Shown piece after piece: positions 25,065 to 38,287 of a DNA stretch of 64,000 nucleotides. Every line of letters begins with the position of its first letter. Position 1 is the first letter of the stretch. The stretch is from Protonemura montana (taxonomy: Eukaryota > Arthropoda > Insecta > Plecoptera > Nemouridae). Where the stretch lies: assembly GCA_947568835.1 (NCBI GenBank), contig OX387604.1:22225076-22289075 (forward strand), written 5' to 3'. A model generated the notes under the pieces. The model saw only the letters and a program-made list of their open reading frames with translations, had not been told where the DNA came from and ran no database searches. The position numbers and the translations under genes were made by a program.

Positions 25065-27990
25065 TTTAAGGCCTGCAATCAAAATTGTAAGGAATCGTGT
25101 TAGTAGTGTTTGTGAGGCGCTTGGATTCGTGCCATGGATCAATGGCTAGAATTGGGGAGTCTTCAAATTTGGATCTCAATATGCATTGATTTACCCCATT
25201 TTACGGCCATGATAGAAGACTTTCCTCATACAATGCAGTTTCTAAATGAGGTTTTAGTCCATACACCAAAGGGCAAACGTAGGCGTCAGCGAGCTGTGAG
25301 CTCAAAATCTAAAAAAAGATCCCGCAGACTCTGTGCAAATTTTTTGCCCACTGAAAATCGTAGTGAATATTTTCCTGACATTTACGCGTGGAGATGCCAC
25401 TTACGTTTGAAATGGAGCAGATTTGATGTCGGTACTCATGGGCCAGGGCCAAACCTAAAAGATATCTATGTCGCCTATAGGCGACATTTACGAGTACTTG
25501 GCTAGAAAACTACATAGATAGATTAATTAATTTATTTATATTTATCTCAGAAGAAAGAAAACAGATACAACAGTAAGCTTACAGAAAGAACATCAACTCA
25601 TATTTCTGTATTTTCTATGCAATTTATTATTTAATCACAGAATCGTATTGGAACTCTCTAATTACACAGTATTTTTTCTACCTGCATTGAGACTACCGAG
25701 AGTCCTTTCATTAAATCAAATGCATAATAAGACTACTCTCATTTTCGATTCCGAATGCATTTCCTGTGACCTGACATATTCGAGCTGGCGCATGGGGCCC
25801 CCGCATAGACAGGGTGGTAAAGATCATCGCACATTTTCATTTGGAAGAAGCAACGATATTGTAAGGTTGTGGCACTGCCGTGTGAAGTCAATACTAGTAC
25901 AACTATGACTAACGACCGTGCTCGTATTCAAAAGGTATCTTTTAACGCTGTGTTTACATACTTCCATGCACTTTACACTTTTAACCAATTGGAAAATTAA
26001 AATAAAAATAATTACACATTAGGTATATATTTTACAGAAAACCTAATAACTAATAACATGAATGTATTTCTTTAGATCAGTGTATGTAGGTACACAAGAA
26101 AGGATAAATGATGTTCATAAACTAATATCAATCTGACATTCCAACAAAATTGGTGTAGCATGGTCTCTAAAGAGGGTAAAAGATTATGGCCTACCCCAAG
26201 AACCAAACCCTGATGTTTAAAAGCATCCCTTGCTGAAGACAATGCAGCATCCCACGAATACCATTAACTAGCGAAGTTGAAACATCAAGTAAACCTCGAC
26301 ATAGGAAGGTGATTCATCCAAGGATATTTCTAAGGAACCAATCTAAAAGAACATAACTACACGCCAATGATGCAGCTGATACAAATATACTTATATTTAT
26401 GTTTATGTACCTACTTATGAAGCATGTACACTTATTAAGTACTCCTCGGCTTAGCTTTTAAATATATACGCCGTAATTAATGGTAAGACCGCCATGCCAA
26501 AGGAGTAGTAACGTGCTATCTACGAATAAAAATCTATCTAGTCTACCATTTATTTGGAGCTAGGCATACCTTTGTAAATATGAGGTGGTTTTCTAGCATT
26601 GTGCTGTTGCTGAACTCTGATTACCCGCATCGCGGGTCAAATTTTCGACTTATCCTTGAGTCACATCATCTCGACAACAGAATTAAAACTTATTAATCTC
26701 GATTGAAACCAATTCAGACACAACAATTCTGGTTGGAAAGTACGAGACCAGACCGATCGGCGATCACATCCATATGGGGTTAACCCCCGTGCTACAAATG
26801 CCCTATACTAGATGTCGATCAATAAGGATACCGCCGCTGCCTCACCATAGCCCTGAGAGTTACCCTCTGAACTTCATTCCGGACTAAAAAAATCACGAAA
26901 ATAAGCGAACTGAGCAATGAAGGATAACATTCACAGTTTGCTTCGTCTATTGTTAACGCTCTAGTAGGAGCTTAGGCGTGTCAGCAGTGGTAAACGAAGG
27001 ATACAACATCATTATTACGGAGCCATAAATGTATTGCAATTGCAACCACTCAAACGCCCTAGGTGTGGCGATCTTTTAAGACAATGTAACAAGAAAATTC
27101 GAATGAATATCAATAAACCTGAAAACTTGAGCGTATTCATTCGCAAATGTGTCCCTTCCTTGTCGCGACTCATTTGCCGTCATATCAATACTGTGTGAGT
27201 CACCGCGTCTACAAATCTACAACATTTTGACAACCACAAAACTTTTCCAAAAGTTCTCCATTGACTATTTTCCATTGAATATCAACACATCTCAGCTTGC
27301 TTTTTAATTTGACTTTTAATGTGATAGCCTGGTCTGGTCACGAGCTATAAATATTATGTCATACTTGATTCCTTCATTGCTAAAGTCAACCAAGCGCATG
27401 AGAGGTTGTCAGAACTCAAGTATCGTAGCTGTCACATTGCGTCACTCACAACACTGGTCAATGAAAAGCAGAAATGTGCATTTCTGAAACTATTGCTGTT
27501 ACACGCCTGTTCCTGAGTTTAATACTGCAAGGCACCCGCACCGATCTTGCAACCGCTATTGACTGGCTTCACTGCAAAGAGCAACTCGCTGTGTACGATA
27601 GGCAAACTCTTCGTTCGAGCCCAAGTCGCGCTCTGTCGCTAATCTGAGCACGCGCAGAAACGCTTTGTCTCAACTTCTCCACCCTTCATTAACGCTTTCT
27701 TCAGTCAGTACCTAATTGACATGAGAATTTTAACAATGGCAAACATCATAACTATGCACATACAAAAAGTTACTTGTGTGTGGGGGTTGAGTCACATTAC
27801 ACCCTCGAAAGAAATCGATAGATACCCCGTGGGAGTGACGTTTCTTCGCCAAAGCGTGACGTATAAATAAGATCAATACATATATATATATACTTTTGAA
27901 GATGGGGCCCGTGATGACGCATAATATCATCACTGCATCCATCGTAATGGCTTTAAGTACCAATTTCCTGACCACGAGGCAGATGACGGT

Positions 27991-28010
27991 GGGGGGGGGG
28001 GGGGGGGGGG
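27991..28010. repeat. Poly-G tract, 20 bp
   Basis: Twenty uninterrupted G in the gap upstream of RUSC. No gene context. Confidence 0.9.
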
Positions 28011-31000
28011 TCCTGTACTTGGGCGAAAAACAGTTGTCAATGACATATTTAATATGAATTTCACAGAAGACTTATTCAATGAAATTGAAAGAGAAATGTC
28101 GTTCAGCATGAGCGGCAAATGGCAATGTGCTTTGCAGCTGTGTCAGCTCTTACATCCATTCGTGAATCTAGCAGACAAATCGTTTATGCGTCTCATTTTG
28201 TGATTGTGATCGGTTTAATTACACACTTGGTGCGTAAACAACAGCGGCGCAGCAACGGAGAGAAGGAAAAACAAACGAAAAGTTTATGACCGAGCCCAAA
28301 TAAAATTACATAAAACATTATTTCAAGAAAAAATGAAACTGCACTAATTTTAAATTTGCTATATTTTCGTAGTACCATGCTAAAAATTGACTCTCTCTAT
28401 CAAAGTCTACAACTGTGATAAATAATATTCTATTAACATTCCAGAACAATTTTCGGGTTCGATGTTGTATTTTGACCTTCCAATTATCTGTAGCTGGTTC
28501 ATAAAGTATATTTCCCACCCCAATTTAACCTCGCCCTACAAACTATGACGCCAAAGCTCAACCTTCAAGCCAATTTCATCGATATCATCCTAAAGATCCA
28601 AGGTCCACATTATTTAACCAGGCTTTTCTATCCACGCAAAAACATACACGAAACAGTATTCTGCAGTGGCGCTCTGCGGCAGACTAGCGGGTTTTTTGGA
28701 GTCTTTAGCAACAAATCTATGCCAAATTGGAATCATTTTGGCGCTGATATAAGCGCAAAAATGTATTTAAAATTGTTACTTTTCCGAAATTAAAGCGTAG
28801 AAAAATGTCGGTGCTGGATTAAACCGTTTTTAAGAAGTCAAAACTGAAGGAATAAGAAAATGAATCGTAACAGGTCTAATCATAGATTAATGAGGTTGAG
28901 CGTTTGTTATAATTGATATTTGTTGATTGGTACCGACGCAGAGATGTAAACACTGGTAATTGTTAATATATGGTCTAAAGTGGTCCAACCCTTCTTCTTA
29001 ATCGAAAAAAAGTTTATCCATCGTATGTGAAACGAGAAAAGCATACTGGGTAAGCTAGCGCTGCGTACGTACTGACAGACTCAATTTCAAGACAGACGAT
29101 TATTTTGATCCGAACATTACTTTAACTAACTTCATTGCGCCAGTTAAAGACGTTACGTCACGGCTCACGCTAGCTAACTTCCCACTAAAAATAACTACGT
29201 TTGTATTTTGTGAACGAGCCAGAAAACTCGTGAACCCTGTGCTACTATGGTGACTACTTAGTAGACACTCGGCCAGCTTTCAAATTATTCTTGACAAAAA
29301 CAATGATTTTCTCGAGGTTGGCAAGTAAATCAAACAAGGTACATCTTATTTAATAGAAGAATTGGATCACGTAGACTGCAGTGTGCATTGAATGATACAA
29401 TTTTAGGTTCCTCAACTTCCTTCTACAGCTCTATGATATTTGTTATAAGTACGGCGCAAAGCTCAGCTATATGATATAGTTTTGCGTGATTAATTAAGGG
29501 TGAATATAGTTGAACTATAGAAATTGTTTCATTAGTAAATACTAAATACCACTCATTTCTCAGATAATCGCAAAGCACACAGCGGAACTGTTATGTTTCT
29601 ACAGTTATGTTGACTAGGTATTCTTAGTTACATTCATTTATCCCAAATTACTTCTTTCATAAGCATAAAGTTACCTTTTTTAACTTTCCGCCGTCGCAAT
29701 CGAGGTTTGAGTTCATGTTTTTCCTCTTTGCATTTCGCACTTGAAGTAAATTGTAAGATCTTCATCATAACACAAAGAACCATCACCAACATACTAGAGA
29801 TTCACCATTGCCCTCTTGTTCTAGGAGGTAAACACCACAGTTTTGGGCCACCAATCACAGTTTTGATAATTTGAATAAAAAAGCACACGCCACTTAAAAA
29901 AAACACTCTTAAAAACTCGGCGTTTTCCGTATAGAATCATGCGAGTAACGCTCTGATTAAGCATTCATACTTCGCGAGCCCTCACAACTGAAATGAATCA
30001 TCCACCACACCAGCTTCCTGCTTACATTTAATCAAGGAGTGTGCTTTATCACTAGCAACATCGTTGATAACGCCAGAGACACTACGTATTCCATAGTCGC
30101 ATCATCACGGTGGAATCACACAACTGAGAACAAAGTGTGAGTCTTTCTTAAATAGAACAAATGTCTAATCGCAAAGAAATGTAAGTTTCAGGAGCACTCA
30201 TGAAGCTGCGATGCCGAAATGAGAATGTGTGAGCATGTTGGAGATGCTCAACGTCTTCTAATGGATCTCACACATGTCACTAGGGTTGCCCAAAATAACA
30301 AGACTTACACATCCAACATTCGACTCGAGCATTAATGCAAGTACAAAACACTGAAAATGTTTTTAAAATTCAAATAATTAATCCGCACGTTATAGTAATT
30401 TATAAAACAAATCTTTCACACTGAGATCTTCCTTCCGTTATTATTGAGACTCTGCAGTGATATGAAGAAAATTTACTTACATATGTCTAGAAAGCATCGT
30501 GTGTCTATATTTACATTGGGAGGGTTGGATTCTATTTAGAGCTAGCTAGCCATGGACAGCCTGTTGAGCATGGATAAAAGTAATGTACCATACAGCTTCA
30601 CACTTGTCAGAACCTCCCTTTTTCCTCCACCCCTTTGTCGCTCGCAAGTCGCAGTAGCAGAGACATAACTCATAAGCAAGATCAGTTTGTTGATATCAAG
30701 TACAATGTGCCTAAAAGCAACCGAAAGTAATGAACAGTATATGATAGGACAGGTCACACAATTCGCAAAGAAAGAAGCTAGGAGCCGGAATCAAACATTA
30801 TTCGAAATTATTAGAGTTCACTTACACTTCGTGAAGTTTTTTTTACATTGTACGGAAAATTGCTGGAGTTTTTTTTTAGTCAAATATATCTTTGAGCACA
30901 TCGTCGAAGATCTGGGGGTTAAATTATTGATGATTGTCCCACACATCGATGAATATTGGTTATTGCGCGATTGATTTGCTTTTAAGATCACTGTAGAGTC

Positions 31001-31635
31001 TAGACGTGTCTTAGACCTAAGAGTTTGATGATCAAACCACTGAGATCGATCTGTTCTTACATAGTTAAGAGGCACCGGAAACCCAAATCAAACCAAACCA
31101 CATAAGATCAAATCAATGATATCATTATATTATATCAATTATCATTGAAACTCTACAAGCCATTTCATTCCAAGTTGTATACAATGTTAATAGGGGAAAG
31201 GATTGAAAATGTGCACTTTTTCTACTAAACTGACTTGAGCTAAGTCACGTGGTATTATTTTTAGTCTGAAATACTGGGATGAAAATAGATAAAAAGAGCA
31301 CGAAGCTAGAACCAACGGAAGGCTTGGAAGAGCCCCAAAACGACCCTCGCTCTTTTTCAGTCAATAATATCAAAATGTACATCAACATTGGATTTCGGAG
31401 CCCAACCAACTTAAAAAAAACGTTAGCATGGGTTTAGGGCCCCAAGAGAATTCAATCGACTGGTAAATAGTGATTACCCTTTTATACTGTCATTTGACGC
31501 TATGTGTAAAAATATGATTCTTAGCGATCTCTTAATGTCGTTCTCGATGGGTATTAATTTTTCACAAAATGAAACAAAAAACACTTTTCATAATGTAAGT
31601 ATATTTAAATTATTTTGTCTGCGCATTGTAGCCAA

Positions 31636-31647
31636 GGGGGGGGGGGG
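31636..31647. repeat. Poly-G tract, 12 bp
   Basis: Twelve uninterrupted G in AT-rich DNA upstream of RUSC. Confidence 0.9.
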
Positions 31648-32284
31648 CATGAAATGACCAATAATTAAACACCTTGATACGTTTGGTGACACCGTTGAGT
31701 GTATAATATTGTCAGCGTTGATACCATTGCAACTTTTCATTATTCATCTGATATTGAATGACAATTCTTGTTGAAAAGCATGAGGTTCAGACTGGCCTCA
31801 TTTCATGACGCAGAAATGTAGCCATGCAGAAAGTAATGATTCCGTAGAAGCATCAAATGTTCACCCTTCCTTGCGAATTGCGATTGCTTATCGCACGGGG
31901 TCGGGAGCCCCACGCACCATAATGCAAATAAGGTGTCATGAACAGCGACGGCGGGGGGTTGTGGTTTTAAATAACGAACTAACTATTCTAAATGCCAATT
32001 CTGAGGTTTCACCTGCGCACAATTTGGTGTCCCACAACCACACCGGCGATTTAATGGATCACAATTTGCTCATCTTCTTGGAGAACTTACAGTTAACATA
32101 AATCCCAATTTTCCCTCCCTTAGTAGCCCTAAATTAGATTTTTGATCACCAATTCTAAAGACGAAATAAGGATTGCACAAAATGTAGGTATTTGTTTTAC
32201 GCTTTTTACAACTGATCCCTTGGGAAATGGGTTGTTCAGACAACAAAGTCCAAACACAGGTTCGAAGCGATCTTACATTCTCTT

Positions 32285-32395
32285 CGTGGTTATTGCTAGG
32301 GATAAAAGCTACGTGCCGGCATCGGGATTTTCCACTTCTCGCGTTCAGTGATATCATCCCCATCCACTCCCCCACCTTCATAACCCTATCCTGCA
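32285..32395 (+). mobile_element. Diverged body fragment of the 5S-headed SINE family
   Basis: The stretch GCTACGTGCCGGCATCGGG, followed further on by ATCATCCCCATCCACTC, matches in order the body of the better copies at 36351-36730 and 63096-63510. The 5S-like head is not recognisable here. It is a short, old fragment. Confidence 0.4.
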
Positions 32396-33698
32396 GGAAG
32401 CTCAGTCCAATATCAATGAGACCCCCCCATAAGAATCCTTACACGCTTCGTAACGCTCAATCATTTAAATTAAATGTTCAAATAATATGAAAAACTAGAA
32501 GAAATTTTGAAAACAATCGATTCATTTCGAATTTCTAGTTGTTTGTGTGCCCAAATGTCCGCCTACGCTGGCCAAATGTTCGTGCATGTCCCGGTATTGA
32601 TCCTGGTTTTGGACGCATGGAGCACGCTGCCGAATCTCATGCGACATCTATTGGCTATACGCTGACACTATTAGCGGTATGTCGGCCTGGCAGCCGGTAC
32701 AGAGAACTTCCACACATACCTTCTATTATCCGTATTCCTTCTGTCTCTTCATGCTTCGCTGCTGCCTGCCTGAAATCAATGAAATAGTTCATTAAGATTC
32801 CTAAATAGTCTCTACATTCCGCGACTGACTCTAATTGGCAATTGCCCCTCGTGAAATGGGTTAACGGAAAATCCAATCACAAAATATGTCTTCGTAGTCG
32901 GTCCAAAATAGGATAAATAAGCACGAAACAATTCGATTAAAAGGAAATTGAAACCTGTTGTTATGCTTATCGACAAATATTTAATAAACTTTAGAGTTTT
33001 TGTTTTCAGGATTTTTGTTTTTTATAATGGTCTTTATTAAAATCGAAACAGGAATAATTTAGCGATTGGTATCTCGCATGATGCAGTTGACACGATGACT
33101 GAAGGCATGCAAAACGTTGATTGACGATTAAGCACAGAGAAAGTGTGTGATCAGATCCATTTGCCTGATAATAATATGCTGTAACGCTAAATGTAAGTAT
33201 TCAACCATGAGTACCTAAGGCGCAAGGTGTAAGTACAAGGATTGTTTTCTCTTAGTCATTGTTGTTAATATTCAACTGATTAAAAGCAAAAGGGCATTTA
33301 TTACAACTTACGCTAACACTGAAATGCCGACATCGTATCTTACAGATCCCAAATCTTGGTTAGCAATTCTCAGTCGGCTCCAACTCTTTATCAAGATAGC
33401 AACAAGAAATAACTGCACCCGCATAATAGACTAAAGTTCATTGTGTTCAGGTAGGTGATTAACCAAAGCAATTTATATTATTTAAAACCACAATAAAATA
33501 TTTTATTATCAAAAGCTGACAAGTATGGGTAATAAGATTCGACGGATAGTGACTAAACGTATGCACTTTGTACTATGGATCTGTTTATGTGCGTAACCAC
33601 TCAACCTTATTTTGCCCAAACATGCCTGAGTATACGACCAGCCAAAAGCAAAAATAGCCATCGACAGCACCTGATATTCGTATGAAAATATGACTCAC

Positions 33699-33801
33699 CT
33701 GAACTGAATCGAGATGATATGATATCCGAGAAGATGTTGATATTTCGTACTTTATCGAAAAAAGTGAGATAGTTTTCTGAATGAGAGCTGGATACAAGCA
33801 T
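33699..33801 (-). CDS. Candidate upstream coding exon of RUSC
   Basis: A minus-strand frame from ATG at 33801 (MLVSSSHSENYLTFFDKVRN...) ends at a strong donor (CAG|GTGAGT, GT at 33698) with one base left over. Joined to the acceptor at 25072, that base completes a Gly codon and reads on in frame through ...SGLKMSVGED into RUSC, adding about 37 residues. It lies next to a GC-rich island (33820-33910) that could be the promoter. The phase match could be chance (one in three) and the intron would be 8.6 kb. The internal ATG at 25064 remains the conservative start. Confidence 0.35.
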
Positions 33802-34342
33802 GCAGGGAGTTGAGCAATGAGCGACGGCACTATATGCCCCACCCGCCGACGCCGCAATCGACGGCGACGCCTGCGCCGCCAGCACAATTCCACCTGCAGC
33901 GTGCAACGGCGTCGGAAATAACGCACGTAGGTAGCGGTCAAGAAATATAGCTACCTGGATTTCGGGACTTGCTTACCTACGGACCGATGATTCGAAAACA
34001 CCCGTGTTGCTTTCACGATTTAGCCGAAGGCCAAAGAAGGTGAAAATATATATAAGTAGAGAAGGGATGCATTTCTGCGGTCGATTTCGAATTGGACAAG
34101 GTGTTTATAATAGAGGCCCCTTTTCAAACATTTCCTTGCCTGCGATTTTAAAAATATCTTTACGACCCGTTCCCAGGTATTACAGCTATGGTTCAAATGA
34201 GCAGCCCACACAGAAATAGTCGAGACAAACATTACAGATTGCATCTGCAATTTCCATGCAATCGAAACTTCAAGCTGGGAGTTTGAGAGCGTATTTATTG
34301 TCATTACTGATGTCAACGAAAACTCAGAATAAAGAAAATGGA

Positions 34343-34348
34343 TTTATT
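34343..34348 (-). promoter_or_regulatory. Candidate polyadenylation signal of the ACE-like gene (AATAAA)
   Basis: TTTATT on the plus strand reads AATAAA on the minus strand, about 236 nt past the stop codon at 34584. Confidence 0.45.
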
Positions 34349-34583
34349 CAACACATTTAAAATAAATATCACATAAATAGAATGTACAACGGCTACAGAG
34401 AGTGAGAAAGAGAGAGAGAGGGATGCTTCTGTGTGTGTTTGTGAGAGAGATGTGTTGTGGGAATCACTTGCTTTGAGAATTGTGATACCTATATATGCGA
34501 TAATGAAAGTAATATTTAGAGTGTTTGCAGTCTTGTTACGATATGTACTTTTACCGTAGATTGAACGCATCATCATCGAAATT

Positions 34584-37500
34584 TTACGCTTGTTGATCAG
34601 TTGGTCTTTGATATTGCCTCCTTTTGGTCAAATGCCATTTATAAGCGACAGTTATAATTGCGATTGTCCCTACTATAATGCTTGATATCACGGCACCGAT
34701 TATGTAAGTCATGTTCTCTCCTTGTTCATCAAGGATCTCTCCAGTCTTAGTATCGTTTCTCTCCGTTATATCGTCGGGTATTTTTGGTGAACTCTTTGTA
34801 GTCTCTGTAACCTCTTCGATAATATTCTTTGGGCCTACGTCGGGGTTTGTTAGAGTAATCGGCACCGGCATCTTCTTAGTGTCTTTAGGAACTATAAACG
34901 GAGATATGAAGGTGTCAAAACGGTTAAAGAACCTTAGAAGAGGTTCTGAAGTGATTTTTGAAATTTGAAAATTGTCTTCGAGCAGCGCGGGCCACTTCTT
35001 TGACTTTCCAAGCTCGAATAACTCCCTGAAACGAAAACGTGTGCGTAAATTACATTTCATGTCAATTAAGTAAATGGATACACTAATTTCGAAATATCAC
35101 TTCAAGTACCTTATTTGTTGACTAGATCGTATAAACTCTTCGCTTTCGTCACTAACAGATTCGTCACTTTTCAAAAGTTCCTCGAAAAGCTGGAACTGTA
35201 TGAACAATCCATAAAACTGACTGATGTAAGGCTGATTAGAAGCAATTCTTTCTTCTCCCAAGAATTCCCGCCAGTCGTTTCCTTCCCAGGTCCCCGTGGA
35301 ATTGTTGTTGTTCCTGCAGTACACATGTTTGTAGTAAAAGTAGATTTTCTTAACATTATAAATGAACTCACTGTGCACTGTGGCTGTGCAGTCTAATCAA
35401 TGGGTGCTTAGGTTTACAAAGTCAATGGTCTTACCGTAGAGAACGCCAGATATTCTGAAGATTTACTGTCCCGTTTGAGACGGAATCTATCCTTGCCAAG
35501 TCTGCCAGAAGGTAAAATGACAGCTTTGGTAGAATTCGCAGGGCAAGCAATGTGGCCAGTGTGTCTTCTATGCATGGGGCGTTCTTTATAATTCCTTGTT
35601 GAGATAAATAGTGTCTGTTTGCAGCAATTAATGGTCCCAATCCCACAGCGGCTTCATTTAAGGCTGAGAATCGGTTGCCGTTTTTCATCAAGTAGGTAAG
35701 AGCGTTGTTCGAGTTTGACAGCTGACTACTGATAGCTCGAATCGACATCTCGTGGGCGTCCAAATAGTTTGACCAAGTTGCTTTGCTACAAGTTGCCACT
35801 CTGAAAACAAGCGAGGTAATTTTGCAATTATGTAAAAATATTGTTTTCATGTTTTACCATTACAGAAGTTTTCTGGGTTCTCATGATCCCATTATGAGGT
35901 CAAAAGGCTAGGTAAAATAACCGCGTATTCCAGCGTTGATATTCGAGTTTTTTTTTTCTTTAGTCCCATTTAGAAGGAAACCTTTCCAAAGCACATCCTT
36001 GGAAGTCTTCTGTGCAATAGTGAGCTTTGAAAGATCATTAAACATTTCAATTAAAACGACTTGTTAAAATGACTTGTTGCACACATGTGTGAAGCAATTG
36101 CAAGGTTGTGTTGTTGATAAAGGATTTATCTGATTGCATGGGATCCCGGAGGAAAGCAAATGAGTTGGCGCAGTGCACGTGCCCTTGAATCCCACACTAG
36201 GATTGTAAGGAAAATATTCCGATGTAAATAATGGGGCTGTCAAACATCTTGGATTATCATCGATTTGGTTTGATAAGCAGTGGAGATTTGCATTATGCTG
36301 CCGAAACTTTGATGCGGGCCACGAAGTTATGATATATTTACACCACACAGTTTGGGGTTTTGGAACACCGGGTTTCCTGAGATCACCGATTTAAGCAAGT
36401 AGCAGCACTGCGCTGGGTCAGGTACTAGATGGGTGACCGCCATGGACATGATCAGTTCTATTCGGAAGAGATGTTTGGTGGGTTGAAAGTGATTACAGCA
36501 ACCTCATTCGCCCAGCTTATCAATCCCTCCACAGTTTAAATACCGGTGGTCCCCTTCGTGCTATTTGACAGGAGTAGGCTACGTGCCGGCACCGGGTTTC
36601 TCCTCCTCCCCTCTAGGTTAGGTAATGTTAATCATCATCCATTTATTCAGCGATTCTCTTCGACCAGTGCTCAGGATCCGTTGCCTAAACAGTGCGTCGC
36701 TAAGCCCCACAAATCAATCAATCAATATATTTACCTAAATTCTCCCCTACACGAGTCCAGGTATCGAGATGGACACGATTGATTGTAAACAGAATACTTC
36801 CAAAATGTTGACGGAAGATTTCCTAGTTCTAGAATATTTGTCATTTTTTCGGTCTTTTCGAAAAGCTGTTTGCCAGTTATTTGACTTTCCTCCAAGTTTG
36901 CTTGCAGTTTATGAAAGGTCTCTTTACATTCTTTCGGTAAAACCAAGTCGGCAAGATTGGTCCAGTCATGTGTTGATCGCCAATCTAAAAATTGAAGAAA
37001 TTAATAGAAATTGGTGCAAAATGACCAATAGGGTGAAGCAATAAAGCAAAAGAAGCAATAATAATAAAACTGGGCTTGTGTTATTAAGTTATATTGCCAA
37101 CATTTTTTTTCTTCTTTTATTGCCATCTCACCTGTAGAAAGAAGCGAGTCACACAAATAACTACTCGTGGTACCGGAGTCTTCTTTGGGTCTGCATTTTT
37201 TATCAATACTATCAGATATCCATCGACTCAATTTTTGATAAAGGGGATTGGCATCTGCCCACAATCTTTTTGCCCTTTCGTAGCCATCATCCGGCAGCTC
37301 GCTAAGCAACAACCAATAAGACTCGACGTTGTCGAATCCTGGAAAGATCACCAATTAGTACAGGGGCCACCAAATGCTAACCGTTCGAATGAAACTAGTA
37401 AGACGCAAATGTACCATTCAAGGTGGCTGCTTCTGGCACAAGTTCGAGTAAATGTGCATACTCTTGTCGGAGATATGCAGTTTGCTCGAAGTCACATGTC

Positions 37501-38287
37501 GTTTGATTTGTTTCGGAAGAGAGTTCTGATGTTTCATTTATGCTGTCAGACAACGATCCGCAATTGCCGGATTTATTGGAGGCACCATTCAATCTTACTG
37601 GAAATGTCAGCAACTGCAAAACAATAAATATCTGTAAATCAGCGAGTAGCGACAAACGTACACACTGCATTGCATTTGTTTTAAGATAATTCATATATCG
37701 TGTTTAGTTCCGGTGTTTCGGTGTTTTGTTCCGTTCGGCAAGACAGGCATTGCGAAGCAAGTACACATTTCAGTTCAAATACTACTTCTCGCTGTTTTGT
37801 TCCGCGGCATGTCATTTTTACGACACCATTTCAAGCGGAAATGACGAAATACATATATCCTAGGGAAATGAAGATAGGAATTTGCGTTACTCATTCTCAC
37901 ATGCTGGTAATCTTCTTGTGGCAAAATAACGTCTCCGGGCTTTGAAATCAGCTCCAACTTCCTAGCGATGTCGGCGGTTCTCTTCGAATACTCCCCTGCG
38001 GTGTGTCCAGAATAATCGTTGATTGCTTTCTCTCTTTGACTCTTAGCTAAAGATTCCGACACCTCACTTCTAAGATTACGATTTTGTAAGTTGTTGCCCC
38101 ACTCATTGGATTCTAATTGAGAGTTACATAAATCTTCAAAGTCATACTCATCAAGTTCGATTTGTGTAGCAAGTGTTTCCTCATCCATTTCAGTTCTAGT
38201 TATTGTGTCGCTTCTAGCTAAATGTATTACAATCATGCCCACAGCAACGCAATAGGTAAACCACTTAAACTGGCTACTGTACAACAT
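34584..38287 (-). CDS. Membrane-anchored angiotensin-converting enzyme homologue with degenerate active site (Ance-3-like)
   Basis: Seven exons join in phase: 37901-38287 (ATG at 38287), 37415-37613, 37132-37338, 36735-36984, 35435-35800, 35110-35313 and 34584-35025 (TAA), 684 aa. A hydrophobic N-terminus (about residues 9-24) looks like a signal peptide. Family M2 landmarks follow in order: GFDNVESYW, WTNLADLVLP, FRVATCSKATW just before the zinc motif, a QFYGLFIQFQLFEELL helix, and LGKSKKWPALLE. The zinc motif is broken: HExxH reads HEMSI at residues 364-368 (second His lost), and the HEA motif reads NEA (Glu397 kept). A transmembrane helix near residues 645-666 precedes a short basic cytoplasmic tail. 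Catalytic dipeptidase activity is therefore unlikely, and a binding or receptor role is inferred. Insects are known to carry catalytically dead, membrane-bound ACE relatives such as Drosophila Ance-3. Exact orthology is not proven. Confidence 0.8.
36351..36730 (+). mobile_element. SINE with 5S-rRNA-like head, abutting a splice donor
   Basis: The head (about 36365-36440) is 5S rRNA-like: GAGATCACCGATTTAAGCA, then a stretch ending ACTAGATGGGTGACCGCC. It is followed by the family body (GTAGGCTACGTGCCGGCACC) and ends in an (AATC)n tail at 36711-36727. It matches the reverse complement of 63096-63510 along its length. It lies antisense in an intron of the ACE-like gene. Its tail ends within about 7 bp of the donor of exon 36735-36984 (GT at 36734). 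Confidence 0.75.

Larger units (their letters stand above)
25073..33698. other. Gene-poor stretch upstream of RUSC
   Basis: Eight kilobases with no convincing conserved coding exon. A plus-strand ORF at 25134-25505 (123 codons, basic, KGKRRRQRAVSSKSKKRSRR) starts 70 bp beyond the first RUSC coding exon but matches no family I know. A short minus-strand ATG with a donor near 29665-29725 (MNSNLDCDGGKLKK) would hit a stop on joining the RUSC exon, so at best it is 5' UTR. G-runs occur at 27991 and 31636, and there is (TA)n simple repeat near 27880. The rest is AT-rich, and I see nothing in it. Confidence 0.5.

Noticed and set aside
29660-29730. MNSNLDCDGGKLKK as a coding first exon of RUSC
   Set aside because: Joining its donor to the RUSC acceptor at 25072 reads into a stop within four codons.
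33585-33941. Arg-rich 118-codon minus-strand ORF
   Set aside because: It is an alternative frame of a GC-rich island with CGx runs. The composition explains the frame, and the neighbouring frame carries the better splice donor.
37094-37627. 177-codon plus-strand ORF
   Set aside because: Antisense shadow of two ACE-like exons, with no family resemblance.
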